Of a stretch of 64,000 nt of DNA, positions 1-11,669 are shown one piece after another. The notes under the pieces are model-generated. The model did not search any database and was not told where the DNA came from. It worked only from the letters and a program-made list of their open reading frames with translations. This stretch comes from Lomentospora prolificans (Eukaryota; Ascomycota; Sordariomycetes; Microascales; Microascaceae), in the NCBI GenBank assembly GCA_029532625.1, contig JARFXM010000007.1, positions 620,001 to 684,000 on the forward strand. Reading direction: 5' to 3'. The translations under genes were made by a program, and so were the position numbers. The stretch's first letter is position 1. Each line of letters opens with the position of its first letter.

Positions 1-2783
1 AAATCTGTATCACTCATGTTCTCGAGGATCTCTGCAAACGAGCTAATGAAGGCCTCGACGCGCCCTTCGAGGTACTGTGGCGTCCGCTCGCTCTGTACGA
101 GCCACCTGAAGCCGTACGTGGTAGCGAATACGCGGGCGCCGCAGAATACGATATAACCTAGCTGCTCCTTTGTCCTGAGCTGATCGAACGCGGGCTCGTG
201 CATCACCTGCTCGAGGAAGAGGGTACGTGCGCGTGTGGCGGGGTCGCCACGGTCACCCGTGTAAAGCCAGTACTCGATGCAGTGGTTGACATTCGCAGGG
301 TCTTTTAGGGTCTTCCTGTACACATAGTTGGAGCCGGGTGGTAGGATGAGCGATCGTCGGATGGGCCATTGGGTTCGGGGAAGTAGCCGTGGCTGGAGGA
401 TCGATTGTACCATGTCCGTCAGCTGGAGAGCGTCTTCCTTGTACATGTTACCATGAACGTAGATCTCGATGTGCATCTGGCCTAGGAGCTGAGGCTTGAA
501 GAACCTCAGCGCCTCCGCTGTGATATTGGGCAGCTCAGCAGCGTACTCTTCGATGATAAAGCCGTTCTCGGCGTTGAGCCAGTTTAGATAGTCACCAACC
601 TGGTGGTACGACGACTGGAGCTCCCAGTTGTTGTAGCCTCGCTTGAGACGCTCCTTAATGATGTCAAACCTGTCATCCTTAATCTCGAGATCGCGCACCG
701 TTTTGAGCACCTGCTCGAGAAGTACCGGAAGCTTGTCGTTATAACCACTCAGATCGAAGCAGAGGCCCCTGGAGTCTAAGCTAACATTATAGTCCAGCCC
801 AGCCAGCTCAGCGTCATACGAGAATTCTTCGAGGGCATCCCGAACTAGATCCGCATACAGTCTAGACTTGACAGTATTCTCGACCGAGTTGAGGAGCACG
901 GGATTCTTGCAGCTGATGATGAGGTTGGCCCTCGGAACCCAGAAGGTGTCGTCCTTCTTCCACCATGTACGCACAAGGTCGTCATTGCGCACGACGCGGG
1001 GGGCGATGGCAGGTTCCTTAACCTCCCTCTTCTCCACCTCCAGCTTTGTCGGGATAAAGTTATTCTTATGGGGCAGGTGAAGCGCGATGAGACGGTTATC
1101 AGCAGTAGTAGCCTCAGCCTCCTCGAGTTCGCGCATGAAATCTTCAGGGATTTTCTCGACCTTGTACTCAGTACCATACCACTTCTCCTTTTGGTCCCAG
1201 TCCCCGGGGAAGCGCTGGGAAATAATGGTCATACGGAAATTGTCGGTTCTGAGGCAGTTGATTGTCTTCTGGATGAGCTCGGGGTCAAATTCGCGGAGGC
1301 GGCTGAAGCCACTGAGGAGCCACTCTCGAGGGATTGGCTTCTGCATCAAAGAGCTGGTCTTCATCGTGAACCTACTCGCGGGACTCTTCTGCTTGAATTT
1401 GAAGCCGACCTCTGCAATGCCCTTTTGCTCATCAAAAATCCACTTCTGCGGCGACGTCTCCCTTAAGAGCGAGACATACTGGAAGAACACTTTAACTACT
1501 TCCTTGTAGTTTTTCAGACCCTAGACAGCAAGTTAGCTAGATGCTCGTCGAGAAAAGACCGAAACACTTACCTCTTCGGTTAGTCGAATCTGACAGTCGA
1601 AAATACCAGGTGTACCGGGGCACACGGGGTAAGTCCCCGCGCTAAGGCCATTAGCCCATCCCTTAGCTTTGATGTACGACATGATGCTACCAGGGCCCTC
1701 ATGGCCGATGAGATGGCCAACGTATCGGCTAGGCTGGCTCATGTACATGTCCTCCTCATCGAGGAAGGGGAAGTAAAGGTTGAGCTCCCTAGAATCCATG
1801 ACAGGCTTCGCGAAGCACTGCAGGCCTAGCTCGCTTGGGCGCAAAGGAACCTCGTCGTCCCATCGGTTTGTGGGCAGGCTCTTGTTCGGCACAGGCGTAA
1901 AGAGTTCGACGACCCACTTCTCAAGGAGATCGAGGGGCTCCTTGCCGAGCACGCAGAGCTTCATCCTGTTTGCCGAGTAGTGTTTTTCGTAGAATTCTAT
2001 GAACTTTGCGCGGACGTTGATGCCCCGCGCTTCCGGGTCGTGCTTAAGAACATCTAGATTACCGGTGGAAAAGTGGCAGTAAGGATGGTTTGGGTTGGAC
2101 AGCGACTTCTCAAGTTGATAGAGACGCCACGAGTCATTTTGGAGGTTCTTTTTATTCTCCGAGTCTACGGCTTTGAGCTCGCGGTCGAGTGTCGACTCGA
2201 GGAAGAGCGGTTGCACGAAGAACTGAGAGAAGCGGTCTAGACCACCTAGAAGCGGTGAGGGATTCGACTCTGACGGGTCCTCATCGTTCGCAGGCTTGGC
2301 AGAGACGTCAAAGTAGTAATTCGTGGATGTGGACGCTGTATAGGCATTGGAATGGCCCGAGTTCGACGATAGGTATTGGGAGTAGTCGTTCTCGCCAGGA
2401 TACTTCTTAGTACCCATGAATAAGAGCTATATCGAAGTCAGAGTCGGATGTTCTAGTACAAAACATCCACATAAAAAGAAAAAAGGCAGGGAGGTTGCGG
2501 ATATCTTTGCACACTGCATGTGCCGAAGGTTAATCCTTACATGTTCTACCGCGTGGGCCATGCCCGGCATGTCAGCCTCGTCGCTGAAGTTGCCGACATT
2601 AACATCCATGGATGCGCTAGCCTTATCGGCTTTGGGGTCGTGGACGAGAAGCACCTCCATCTCGTTCGCTAGCTGGATAACGCGATACGAACGGTCATCC
2701 AGCAAGGGCTTCTCGAGGTCCTCAGTGATGAGGCGAGCTTTACCCTGAGCCGCTGTGGCTTGCCGGGTGTTGGATGACGCCAT
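1..2783 (-). CDS. STE23: Insulin-degrading enzyme / Ste23-like M16 metallopeptidase, partial at 3' end
   Basis: Zinc peptidase of family M16A; relatives degrade small peptides and, in yeast, process a-factor pheromone. Exons read on the minus strand: 2783-2541, 2426-1572 and 1520 to beyond base 1. The introns of 114 and 51 nt both have GTAAG donors. The inverted zinc motif HxxEH is completed by splicing: exon 1 ends ...MAHAVEH and exon 2 begins LLFMGTKKYPGEN, the family signature. Exon 3 continues in frame to the window edge with typical M16 repeats (FSYDAELAGLDY, NWLNAENGF, RTKEQLGYIVF), so about 870 codons are present; homologues of about 1000 residues suggest roughly 150 are missing. I chose the ATG at 2783 because it is the first in-frame ATG, has a CACAATGGC context and gives a normal N-terminus. 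The frame stays open 79 codons further upstream without an ATG (see findings). Confidence 0.93.
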
Positions 2784-5700
2784 TGTGTGAAAGGATTGTC
2801 GTTGGTAGGCAGGCTTGCCTGGTGCCGGGATGACTAGGAGCCGCTCACGAGCTTGGCTCAGAGTGTTGATCCGGAACGTGAGGTCAGCCGCCAAGCCAGG
2901 GCGGGACGAGAGGAGCGGAAGGGAAAGACGCCGCAGAAGTTCGCCTCGGTAGGTAAGGCGCTGCGCGCCACTGGGTAGTGAGAAAACAAACAGTGGGGAG
3001 AGTGGGCAAGAGCCAGGCGGTTACGCAGCTTCCCCAAGGATAGAGCGATGGGGGGAGGTTGCGCTTCTTGTAGCAGGACCAGCTGGGTTCTGCAACGTTT
3101 AGCAGGTAGACAATGCGAGATCAGCCCGGAGACAAAACCAACACGTCGCGGGTGCTTTAGTGGAGGATGGCTTCCAAGAAGGCCAGCTAAAGAGGAGGGT
3201 GGCGGCACCGAGAGGAGCGGCGGAAGCGAGGCAGGATGTCGAGGATGTGGCAGCAAGAACGGAGGCGTGGTGGGGTAGTCTAGAGACAAGATGTTCACAC
3301 TTGGAGGGAGAAAAAAATGGGCAGGGTGGCGGTTAAGTAGAACGCCAGCATCAACCAAGGCGGAAAGGACCGGTGTCTAGGGTAGTTATCGTCCAGCACG
3401 CATTCACAGACATGGAATATCTGTCCAAGGAAGGATTCGAGAAGCCGCACAAGCTTGGGTAAGGACCACCGGAGCTATGCTATTATATGGATGCTCTTTG
3501 GTCGGCCGCATCAAACAAACCAACAAAAATCCTAGACCAGGCTGACTGAAATAAATTGGTTCCGTGCTGGGCCAGGGAGGGCGGCGAGACGGGTGGTTCC
3601 AGGCAGGTTGGAAGAATGGAGAGACCGGTTTCGAGCCAGCCCACGAGATAATTGGCGGGGTGGGAGAGCTTGGAGTAGAAAGCACCGAGTTGTTGGGCTG
3701 GGCGGTCAGAAGCCGGACGTAGCAGTGGTGTCGGCTCTCGATACAATGGAGCGATCCGCGGTGTTGTCCCAATTCTCAATGGTTGAGTTTAGGAAAGACG
3801 AGACAGGGTTCGGAAGGTCGTCGTCCCGCGATTGAAAGAATACTCGTGGGATTCGTGGGTCTACAAAGGAGTTAGAGGAGAAAGGAAAACCACGGTCAAA
3901 GAAACTTCGAATGGTTTGGCGCTTGGGTTTAGCTGGCGAATGTACGGACCAGAGCCAGCACTGACTGGTACGGGGAGGGCCAGCCCTGGGCCAGCACAGG
4001 CTCCATCCAACATAAAGGAGCTCAAGTTTGTGGCTTGGTTTTCTTCGCTCGAGACTTAGCAGGGGCGCCAGGACTAGAGCTCTAGCGTGTGGCGGGGCGA
4101 TCCAAAGAGCTGGAAGTGGCAAGACTGACGGTCCCATGGATTACTTCTGGGATCAGTTTGAACATGACCCTCCGTAGAGCTGGCTTTTGGAACACACGCC
4201 CCCTCTAAACCCTCCAGGTGGTATAAACTATTTTCTGGGTAGCTTCAGCGAGGGCTACAAAGTATTAGCACAAAGGAACCCTGGATGGGGGGTGTCACTA
4301 GCCAGCTGGCCAGCATCAACAACAATCGATCTAACAATGGATCTCAATTGGCCTAGCCCCTGTACAAATCTACATTCATGAGTGGTAATAGTCACAACCA
4401 GGACGGATGGGCTCCTTCTTGGGTAAGGTGGTACATAATACGTCAATATTTGCAGACATTGGACGGCTGCCAGGAAACACGCACCACCCCGGTGGAGCAA
4501 TACTAGGCTTAGCGGCACGGTTCGGACAGCTACTTCGAAGAATACCAAAACCTAGCAGAGTCCAAAAGTATACTTCCGTGTGGCACATTGATCTCTTCCC
4601 TTACGTACTGGATTTCTCGTTATTACCGAATGTTCTCAAAGGGTGGCCATGAATAGCGGTCGTAGCGGCCTTTGAGAATGGCAGGAAATGGATCGGTCTC
4701 TAATAGCGGCGACTGCGACCGGAGCCGCCAATACTCCAAGTGCGGCGGGCGTATATTTACTCATCAGGATTGACGTATGCGGATACGAGTTCTGAGTAAA
4801 AGCTGGCATCGATTGGGGGCATTGTCTCTCAGCTGGCTGAAGCGTCCTCAGCGGCCGGAACATCAACCCAGCCAGCATTAATGACAAAATGGGCCAGCGC
4901 CGCAAGCTTCCCCCACAAGACACGAGGAGGAATAGTCCCTGAGATTTCCGTTGTCAGCTAATTGGCCCCGACGCAGGGTTTCCTGCGCCCCCTGTACCGT
5001 CTCCCTCCAACTTCAAAATTGGGCGATGTCACATCAAACAGGACGGAAGACCTGTAGATCACGTCTAAGACAAAAGGAACGGGAGCTACTATTTGTAGCC
5101 GATATGACCGTCTTACAATGAGCTCGATAATACACCCTCCTCCTTCTCAATGACCATAGGATAATGATCCATTATTATTAAGCCCCAATCTTGGCGCCCC
5201 TGAGCAGGGTAAAAGAAATGGGATGGGGAGTAGCAAGTGAAAACAACTTGAATCCCGGAAGGGGTCAATCGCCCGGTTCGAAAGGGTTCCTCGCTGATGA
5301 AGCCAATGCTTCCCTCCCACCAAAACAGGCCAGCTGCTACCTTGCTGGCTACCATGAAAACATTGATTCGCATTCTAGAGCGCCAGGCCGTACTTATCCA
5401 AAACTCGTCGCTCTCGCCAAAAGACAGTCTCCAAACTGACTTACCAAGCCGAGATGACGAAATCAGATGCTTCTTATACCCACATAATTAGTCCCGGCAC
5501 CCCCAGCCAGCAAGGTGTTTAGCTACGGAAGACCGGCAGTAGATCATCAAAGACAAAAGACAGCGTCTCATTGAAATTGAAGTATAGTAGAGGCAGGCTC
5601 GGGTGAGTACAAGAACTCGTGCATTTGTCGGTACAAAATTTGCATTCACACAATTCGAAGGAGCTCTTATTACCTCCCTCCGAGGGTAGTTCACCAGGAC

Positions 5701-8700
5701 CAGACAAGGCTCCCTGGCCAGGATTTCGCCTGGCTGTCCCCTCTCACCCAGGCCTCGCTCACCCATAGCCAGCTGGCTACGAAGTATATTTCGTAGGTAC
5801 CAAGTGCAGCGACCACGCCATCCCGCTACAGCGTGGCAGAGGCTACGGCACTGTAAAGAAAAGAAAATCATTCTTGGCAGTTGCCCGGCTAGTGGAAGCC
5901 TACCGAACCACCAACCATGGTGATGTACCTACAGGTCTATAATCGGTTCGGCAACGTCGAGGAAGTCCATTCTGGTGCGTGACTAATAGCCACAGCGACA
6001 TCTGCAGCGTGCACAGAGCCAGCCAGCCGGCTTGGTGGGGCCTTGCCACCAGCACAGGGCGGAGAGATAATCCAGAAATCCCGGGCCGCGTGCTGAGTAC
6101 GCACTAACGACGGGGACGCCGCCTGGTTAGCACCGCTCTGGAAAATGCTAAAACCTCTCCAAACCCATGTGAAGCAGAGTTTAAAAAATGCGGCCAGAGC
6201 GGGTCAGCCAGCGAACAAAGAGGAAGTGAAGAAGTGGCCAAGTAAGTTTTCAAAGACGGACACAATGCTCCCATTCCAGACAAAATACCAAGGTAAAGGT
6301 ACCGGAACTACATGTATATTGTTCCCAGAGACACCATTCCTCTGGGTCTCATTGTTGGACAAACGCCAGCGCAAAGAGACAGGTGCACACATGTCAAATA
6401 TGTGTTTCCCACCCATATGCTATCCCCCCCCGGGCGGGAAATGGAGCGGAAAAGAGGAAAGGCGAGAAGGAAAAAAAAAATGGAGAAAAAGATTTTGGAC
6501 CTCGATTCCGCCAAAGTGAGGTTAGTCCGTGCCCTCGTGTTACGGTTCCTCGGGATCGAGCGAGTAAAGAGGTCCGTTGGATTCAAGGTCAGTGAGGGCT
6601 CAGTGTAGGCGGGCAGTCTTCTCCCTGAATGACCCGTGGCACCGAGCCGCGCCCCATGCATGCCCTCGTCTTCAACGTAGACGGAAGTCGTAAGCCTTCT
6701 TTGTTCTCTTTTTTTCATGACGGTGACACACGCGAGGCTATCGGACGGCTACGCGCGCGGGGATGGACCAGGCTCGTAGTTAGGTCGTCCCACAAACAAT
6801 ACCGTCAGACGTTGATATGTATATAAAGTCAACTTTCTTCTCTGCGCCTTCTTGTAGGCCACTGCGAGATGGCGCCTGCAGGACACGTACCATGCCAAGG
6901 GAGCGAGGTCGCAGATTTGGCAGGCCACCTGGCTTGGCTCTGCTGCGGACTCACAGCGAACCGCCATTTCGCTCTAAAAATACTCTGTAGATCCACACTG
7001 CCGGGACGACCTTCCATTCCCCAGTGACGTTCCCCGTCTCGTCTATGCATTATAAAATAATTTCGTTGGATCGATAGGCGCTTAGATGAGTGATAATGTG
7101 TCCTTCTTGCAGTCGCCGCGCCGCTGCTGCATACGGGAACTTGAAAACTCATATTCATCGGCGGCCCTAAGCCTCTGCACTCCGCAGCCCTCCCAAGGTT
7201 ATCCCTGGTCGCCAACATGTAAGATTACATGTGACATCTCAATGCAGATCGTTAAGTCGGGGGTGGGAGATTTATCGATGAACCCCTGTCACATCGGCTT
7301 GGGCCGCATAACAACGAAGTTTCTCCTCCCAGCAAACTTTTCTCGTCCCATGTTTTCTTACGCACCTCCTAGAAAGGTATGGAGGCTCTGAGCCTGTATT
7401 GCGACTTACCTTTCGGCTTTTGGTGCCTATCTGTTTGATAAGTCGCTTGGCAGCACCTCCCACGGATGGGGTTGTGTTAGCGCATGCGACAGGAGCAACT
7501 GAAAGTGTAGAAAAGTATACAGATAGTTGAGGCATTTCAGGAAGGAACATCTGGCAGTCGCCTCAAGCCTGCATCTAAAGGAGGTCTTGGGGGTAACATC
7601 TCGACGTCACCTCATAATAAGCACATGCGAAGCCTCCTTTTCTCTTCATTGAGCACCTGGCTCTGGGGTTTGCGTTATCAAGCACTACCCTACCTCGGCT
7701 ATCGCCAGCCAGTCGGTACTTGACCTGTATCGATTTCTGCCCTCTGGTCTTCTTTCACTCGCCGGCATCCATACCTGGCGACCATGTTCATCAGCAACAA
7801 CCACTAATAGCTGGCCAACCAAGAATATAGCACGCCGTCCCCTAAACCTCAGGCCCATCCATTGTGTGGGGGATGTGTCAGCAGGCCTGGCTGGCTTTGG
7901 AAAGCGGAGGGGTGCGTGTTGCTGGCGCGTGTTGGTGATGGGCTGCAGCGAGATTATCCACCCCAACCCAGCCCACCATCGGCCTAAGCGGGAAATTATT
8001 CCAAGCGCTATTGGCTCCCAACCCTGACAACTTACGACATGACCGACCTGCCGTTGGTAACCCCATGGGACCAGGCGCGCAAGCTCTTCCCTCTGGGGAA
8101 GTCCCCGTGGCCTTTGAGAGGACCTGAATGACAGAGATGTCGGACTTCGAGACAGGGGAGAAAAGAGAACAGCGACAAAGTTGGAGAAGAATTAAGAAGA
8201 AGAGAGAGTAAACGGGAAACAAGGGAAGAGAATATAAAGAGGAAAAGAAAATTCGTGTACGCATGCATGCAGCGAGCCAAGGTCACTCTTCCATGTGTCT
8301 GTGGCGGACTCATTATGTTGTGTGACGATGAGCCGAAGCGCCTCGGGAGGGCAGTGATGATCGACCTCCCCGACACATGCTCCGTCCAATCTTCTAAACC
8401 GACACATGGAGCAAAGGAATAACACCCGCATTAAGACTCATCCTTCCCATCTTCGGAAGCAGTGGGTTTTGCGCAATCCCTGTTTGATTGAGAACAGAGA
8501 TCCCCCCTTTTCCTGTATCTTGTACCTAACATCTTTATTTCCTTGGGACCTTCTTCCCCAGTTTTTCCAAACTCGGGAATGCTGATTATCATATTAGGGG
8601 ACAAAGTATATGACGGCCTTATTTTCAGCGAGGTTTCATCCAATATTTCTAGAATGAAAATGAGCTTCTTCAGGGGGTATGGGTGTCAACGGGAACTCCG

Positions 8701-10755
8701 GATCAGGGGTCCATCGAGACAGTGTGCTTGGAAAGAGTAGAAAGATTATCCAAAAGTGCTGGCGTCCAAGTCACTTACACCGCCAGGCCATCCATCAACC
8801 ATGCTGCATCCAACACCACTCGACCCTAGGAAGGCTGATAATAGATTGAGGTCGGAATACAGGGCAGGCCCTGCATACGAGATACACCGCCACTCTATAG
8901 AAGAGTCAACTCTTGGCTTTCTCGTCTGATGATTAGCGATGTCGGGTCTCTGTTTATCCCGCAACAATGCTGGCGATCATGAGTATCAACACACGACCTT
9001 GACCCGTCGGTGGCGGAAACAATGGCCCACGCCGCCCTCGACCGTGGACCTCTTGGCGTCCCATCCGAGAATTTAGCGTAGTATTTCAGTCACGAAGGAG
9101 CCGTAACTCTTTGCTTTCCTCTGGGCTTCTTCAGTTTCGACTCCCGCCCTACCCACCGCGGAACCGAGGATTCGGAACTCGAGCCGTAATCGTACCTTCT
9201 CCCGGATGAATGCCCATATCATGACAGCTTATACCTATAACATGAAGAGAAAAGAAGGAATTATCTTAGATTATCCCATCAACCACCTCCCTCTCTTCCT
9301 TGAAGCCGAGAGGGGTGCTTTCTGCTCCGTTCGTTTCAACACATTGCTACGAATAGGAAGAAATGAAACGACCCTACTGATCAACATCAAACCGCCACAA
9401 GAGAAATATGTTGTTCGCGTCCAGCACAACCCACACCCCTCTATCCGCGATCCGCGATCCGTAAAGAAAAGGGGATCAAAGGCCCGATCCTATATCAAAT
9501 TCCCTTCAAAGTGCGCGGCCCGACGTCCTCCTTCCTTTCCCGCCGGAACCTTGATCCAGAGGAATCCTTCCCGCGTTACCGCCCCGAGACATCAATGCAA
9601 ATCTCGTCAGGTCCCTGTCTGTGTTCTTCGTCAATGTTGACACATGAGCATGAAGGCGGCGTATCGGGATCCTTCCCTTTCGGCAGCCATATATTTTCTT
9701 CGTTTGTAATATCGCCCAATCCTGAATGGCCGTACCGCCGCCGCCGCCCGAATGCCTTGGTGTTACGTGTTCCCGTCATCCGAGGGCCCGAGTGCCCGAA
9801 CAGGAGCCCGCGCATGATATCTTCCATTTCTGCCTATCGGGATGAAGAATCTGGCTTTATTGATTTCTTGTGCTTATCATCTTTGAACCTAATGCCATAC
9901 ATAGTATCTTTGTAAAACATATCGTGAGATGATACCTTCTCTTTTCTGGATTTTTGGGGAGGAACGATACAACCTGCCCAAAATGGGATGTGGCACCAGC
10001 CTCGATAGGAATCAGGGAGCGAATGCTTCGTTATGCGGCGATTAAAAGGAGTGGGCTAAAGGAAGCAAGAATCTACAGTTTATCGGCAAACGCACAGGCT
10101 TCTTTTGTTGAATTCTTGGTCTCAGTGTCAAGGGAAAGTTCCAGAACATTTAGGAGAGTCGGACGGATCCGTTTCGTTTCGGCTAGACGATGATGTCCCA
10201 GCCTGAATGGACGGTTCTTTATTCATACCGTTTTAAGTAGGGTATCATGACATTAGCTTGTTTGTTTTGCCTCGCCAGATATACCCGCAGTCGCCGAGAA
10301 GCGACATGGACGGGAGAAGACGGGAGTCGCCTTGAGCTATTGTGTTTCTATCATGCTGCATTTCGGAGCTGGGTGCATCTTTACAACAAGAGATATCCAT
10401 GACACGCCGGGTATAGGCGCTGCTTTCTGCGAGGAGCCCGTTGCAGGCGCGCTGAGAAGACATAGACTATTGGCTTTAAACAAAGCCATACGGGCGCAAT
10501 GAGAACGGAAGACAAGGAGAAAGGAAACCGGAAAGTGTGTTTTCTTCCGCTGCAAAGCTGGCACCTTGGATACGCCTTTTCCTTCAAACACAGTGTACCC
10601 GATCATGTAGGAAGAAGGTACGTCACAGGTCGATAGGCAAGAAGGGAGGGCGTGGTGAGCTAGGGGCGTGTGAGATGCTTACCAGCCTCGTCTCCCGACA
10701 CCACCAATTCCGGATATATATATGCCTTAGGGACGTAGGCCACTGTTGCCCTCTT
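2784..10755. other. Gene-free tract of about 8 kb
   Basis: No open frame here resembles a known protein or forms a coherent exon chain. The longest open frames are about 140-170 codons and look like chance. The tract holds the Ste23 promoter side, many short GCCAGCCAGC/GCCAGCTGGC-type motifs (for example near 4301, 4871, 5501, 5768, 6017 and 7704), one clear short inverted repeat at 5777-5796, and a TATATAAAG string near 6820 with no gene after it. Base composition is balanced, so I see no sign of strong RIP-type AT enrichment. Confidence 0.6.
5777..5796. repeat. Short perfect inverted repeat, 7-bp arms
   Basis: The arms CTACGAA and TTCGTAG flank a 6-nt spacer (GTATAT). It sits beside a GCCAGCTGGC palindrome. 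The core resembles TACGAAGTA elements that recur at 41-43 kb. Confidence 0.7.
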
Positions 10756-11669
10756 TTAGTATGGAGCTGCACGGCGTTTCCGGCCCTTATTTGGGCAGTC
10801 TGAGGACTTATGGCCAAGCCCATTGCAAGAGAAACATTTCATAGGTGGTCGGGAGAGTGCGCTAGCGCCTTTAGTTCCCCCTCCTCCTTGTGATATCCCA
10901 CCAGCGGTGCCGCCTGAGGAGATGGATGTCAGCCGGCTCAGCTTGACCCCTTTCTTCTGCTTCTCTGGTCGGGCCCCCTTCTTGGAGGGTTTTCTCTTCT
11001 TCTTTGGGTTTGGGCTGCGCGAGTCGTCCGAGCTGTCTGAAATCTCCCCGTCCTCGTCGGAGTCACTATCGTCATCTGACGAGTCGCTTCCAGAATCCTA
11101 ATGACCAAAAATACGTCAGACGAGATCCATCTTTCCAGCCGGCCCCCAAATAAGCGGAAAATAAGATCCGGGCCACCACTCACCTTATCCGCTTCCTTCT
11201 CCTCCTTGCGCTTGTAGTCCCCCGTGATCCTCCGTCCGGTCTGCACGTCATCCTGAGTATCCTCGTAGTCAGAGTCTCCCGCCGCGCGATCAATCTCGCC
11301 GTACCCGACGTAAACCACCCTCAACGGCGGCTTTTCCTTGATGCCATTCCTTCCGGCAGCTCCCTCCTTCGCAACAGGGATGTCGAGGACCCAATGGGAA
11401 TCCGACAACTCGGCGGCGCGACGCTCAACGGCCGCTTTGCGCTTCGCCTCGAGCTCCTCTACGGCCGCCCTGATCTTGTCCTGCGAGAAGAGGTCGTTGT
11501 CGGCGCCCGCCGGCGTTGGGGTCCTGCTCGAGGGGTGGGTAAGCTTGCGGCGCTTGGAGGATCCTTCTTCCGAGGAGGGGACTGAGTCGGCGGTCGCGGC
11601 GCCTCGCTGCATGAACTTCATGGAGAGGAGTCGGGAGGAAGGACCCGTTGTTGGGGTTGATGGCGCCAT
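10756..11669 (-). CDS. MPP6: Mpp6-family nuclear exosome cofactor with C-terminal CCHC zinc knuckle
   Basis: M-phase phosphoprotein 6 family: RNA-binding nuclear proteins that tie the exosome (Rrp6/Rrp44) to the Mtr4 helicase for pre-rRNA and nuclear RNA processing. Two exons, 11669-11184 and 11097-10756, with an 86-nt intron (GTGAGT...TAG); the product is 275 residues. The family core LLSMKFMQRG lies at about residues 14-23 and a second conserved block, SDSHWVLDIP, at about 90-100. Exon 2 encodes an acidic Ser/Asp-rich stretch, a Lys-rich stretch (probable nuclear localisation signal), a Gly-rich segment and then CFSCNGLGHKSSDC, a CX2CX4HX4C zinc knuckle close to the stop. The knuckle is absent from the short human and yeast Mpp6 proteins as I know them. 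Family assignment is firm; the knuckle function (RNA binding) is inferred. Confidence 0.86.

Noticed and set aside
2858..3358. 166-codon minus-strand open frame upstream of Ste23
   Set aside because: No ATG at its start, overlaps the Ste23 start in another frame, Pro/Leu/Ser-rich with no domain; probably promoter sequence.
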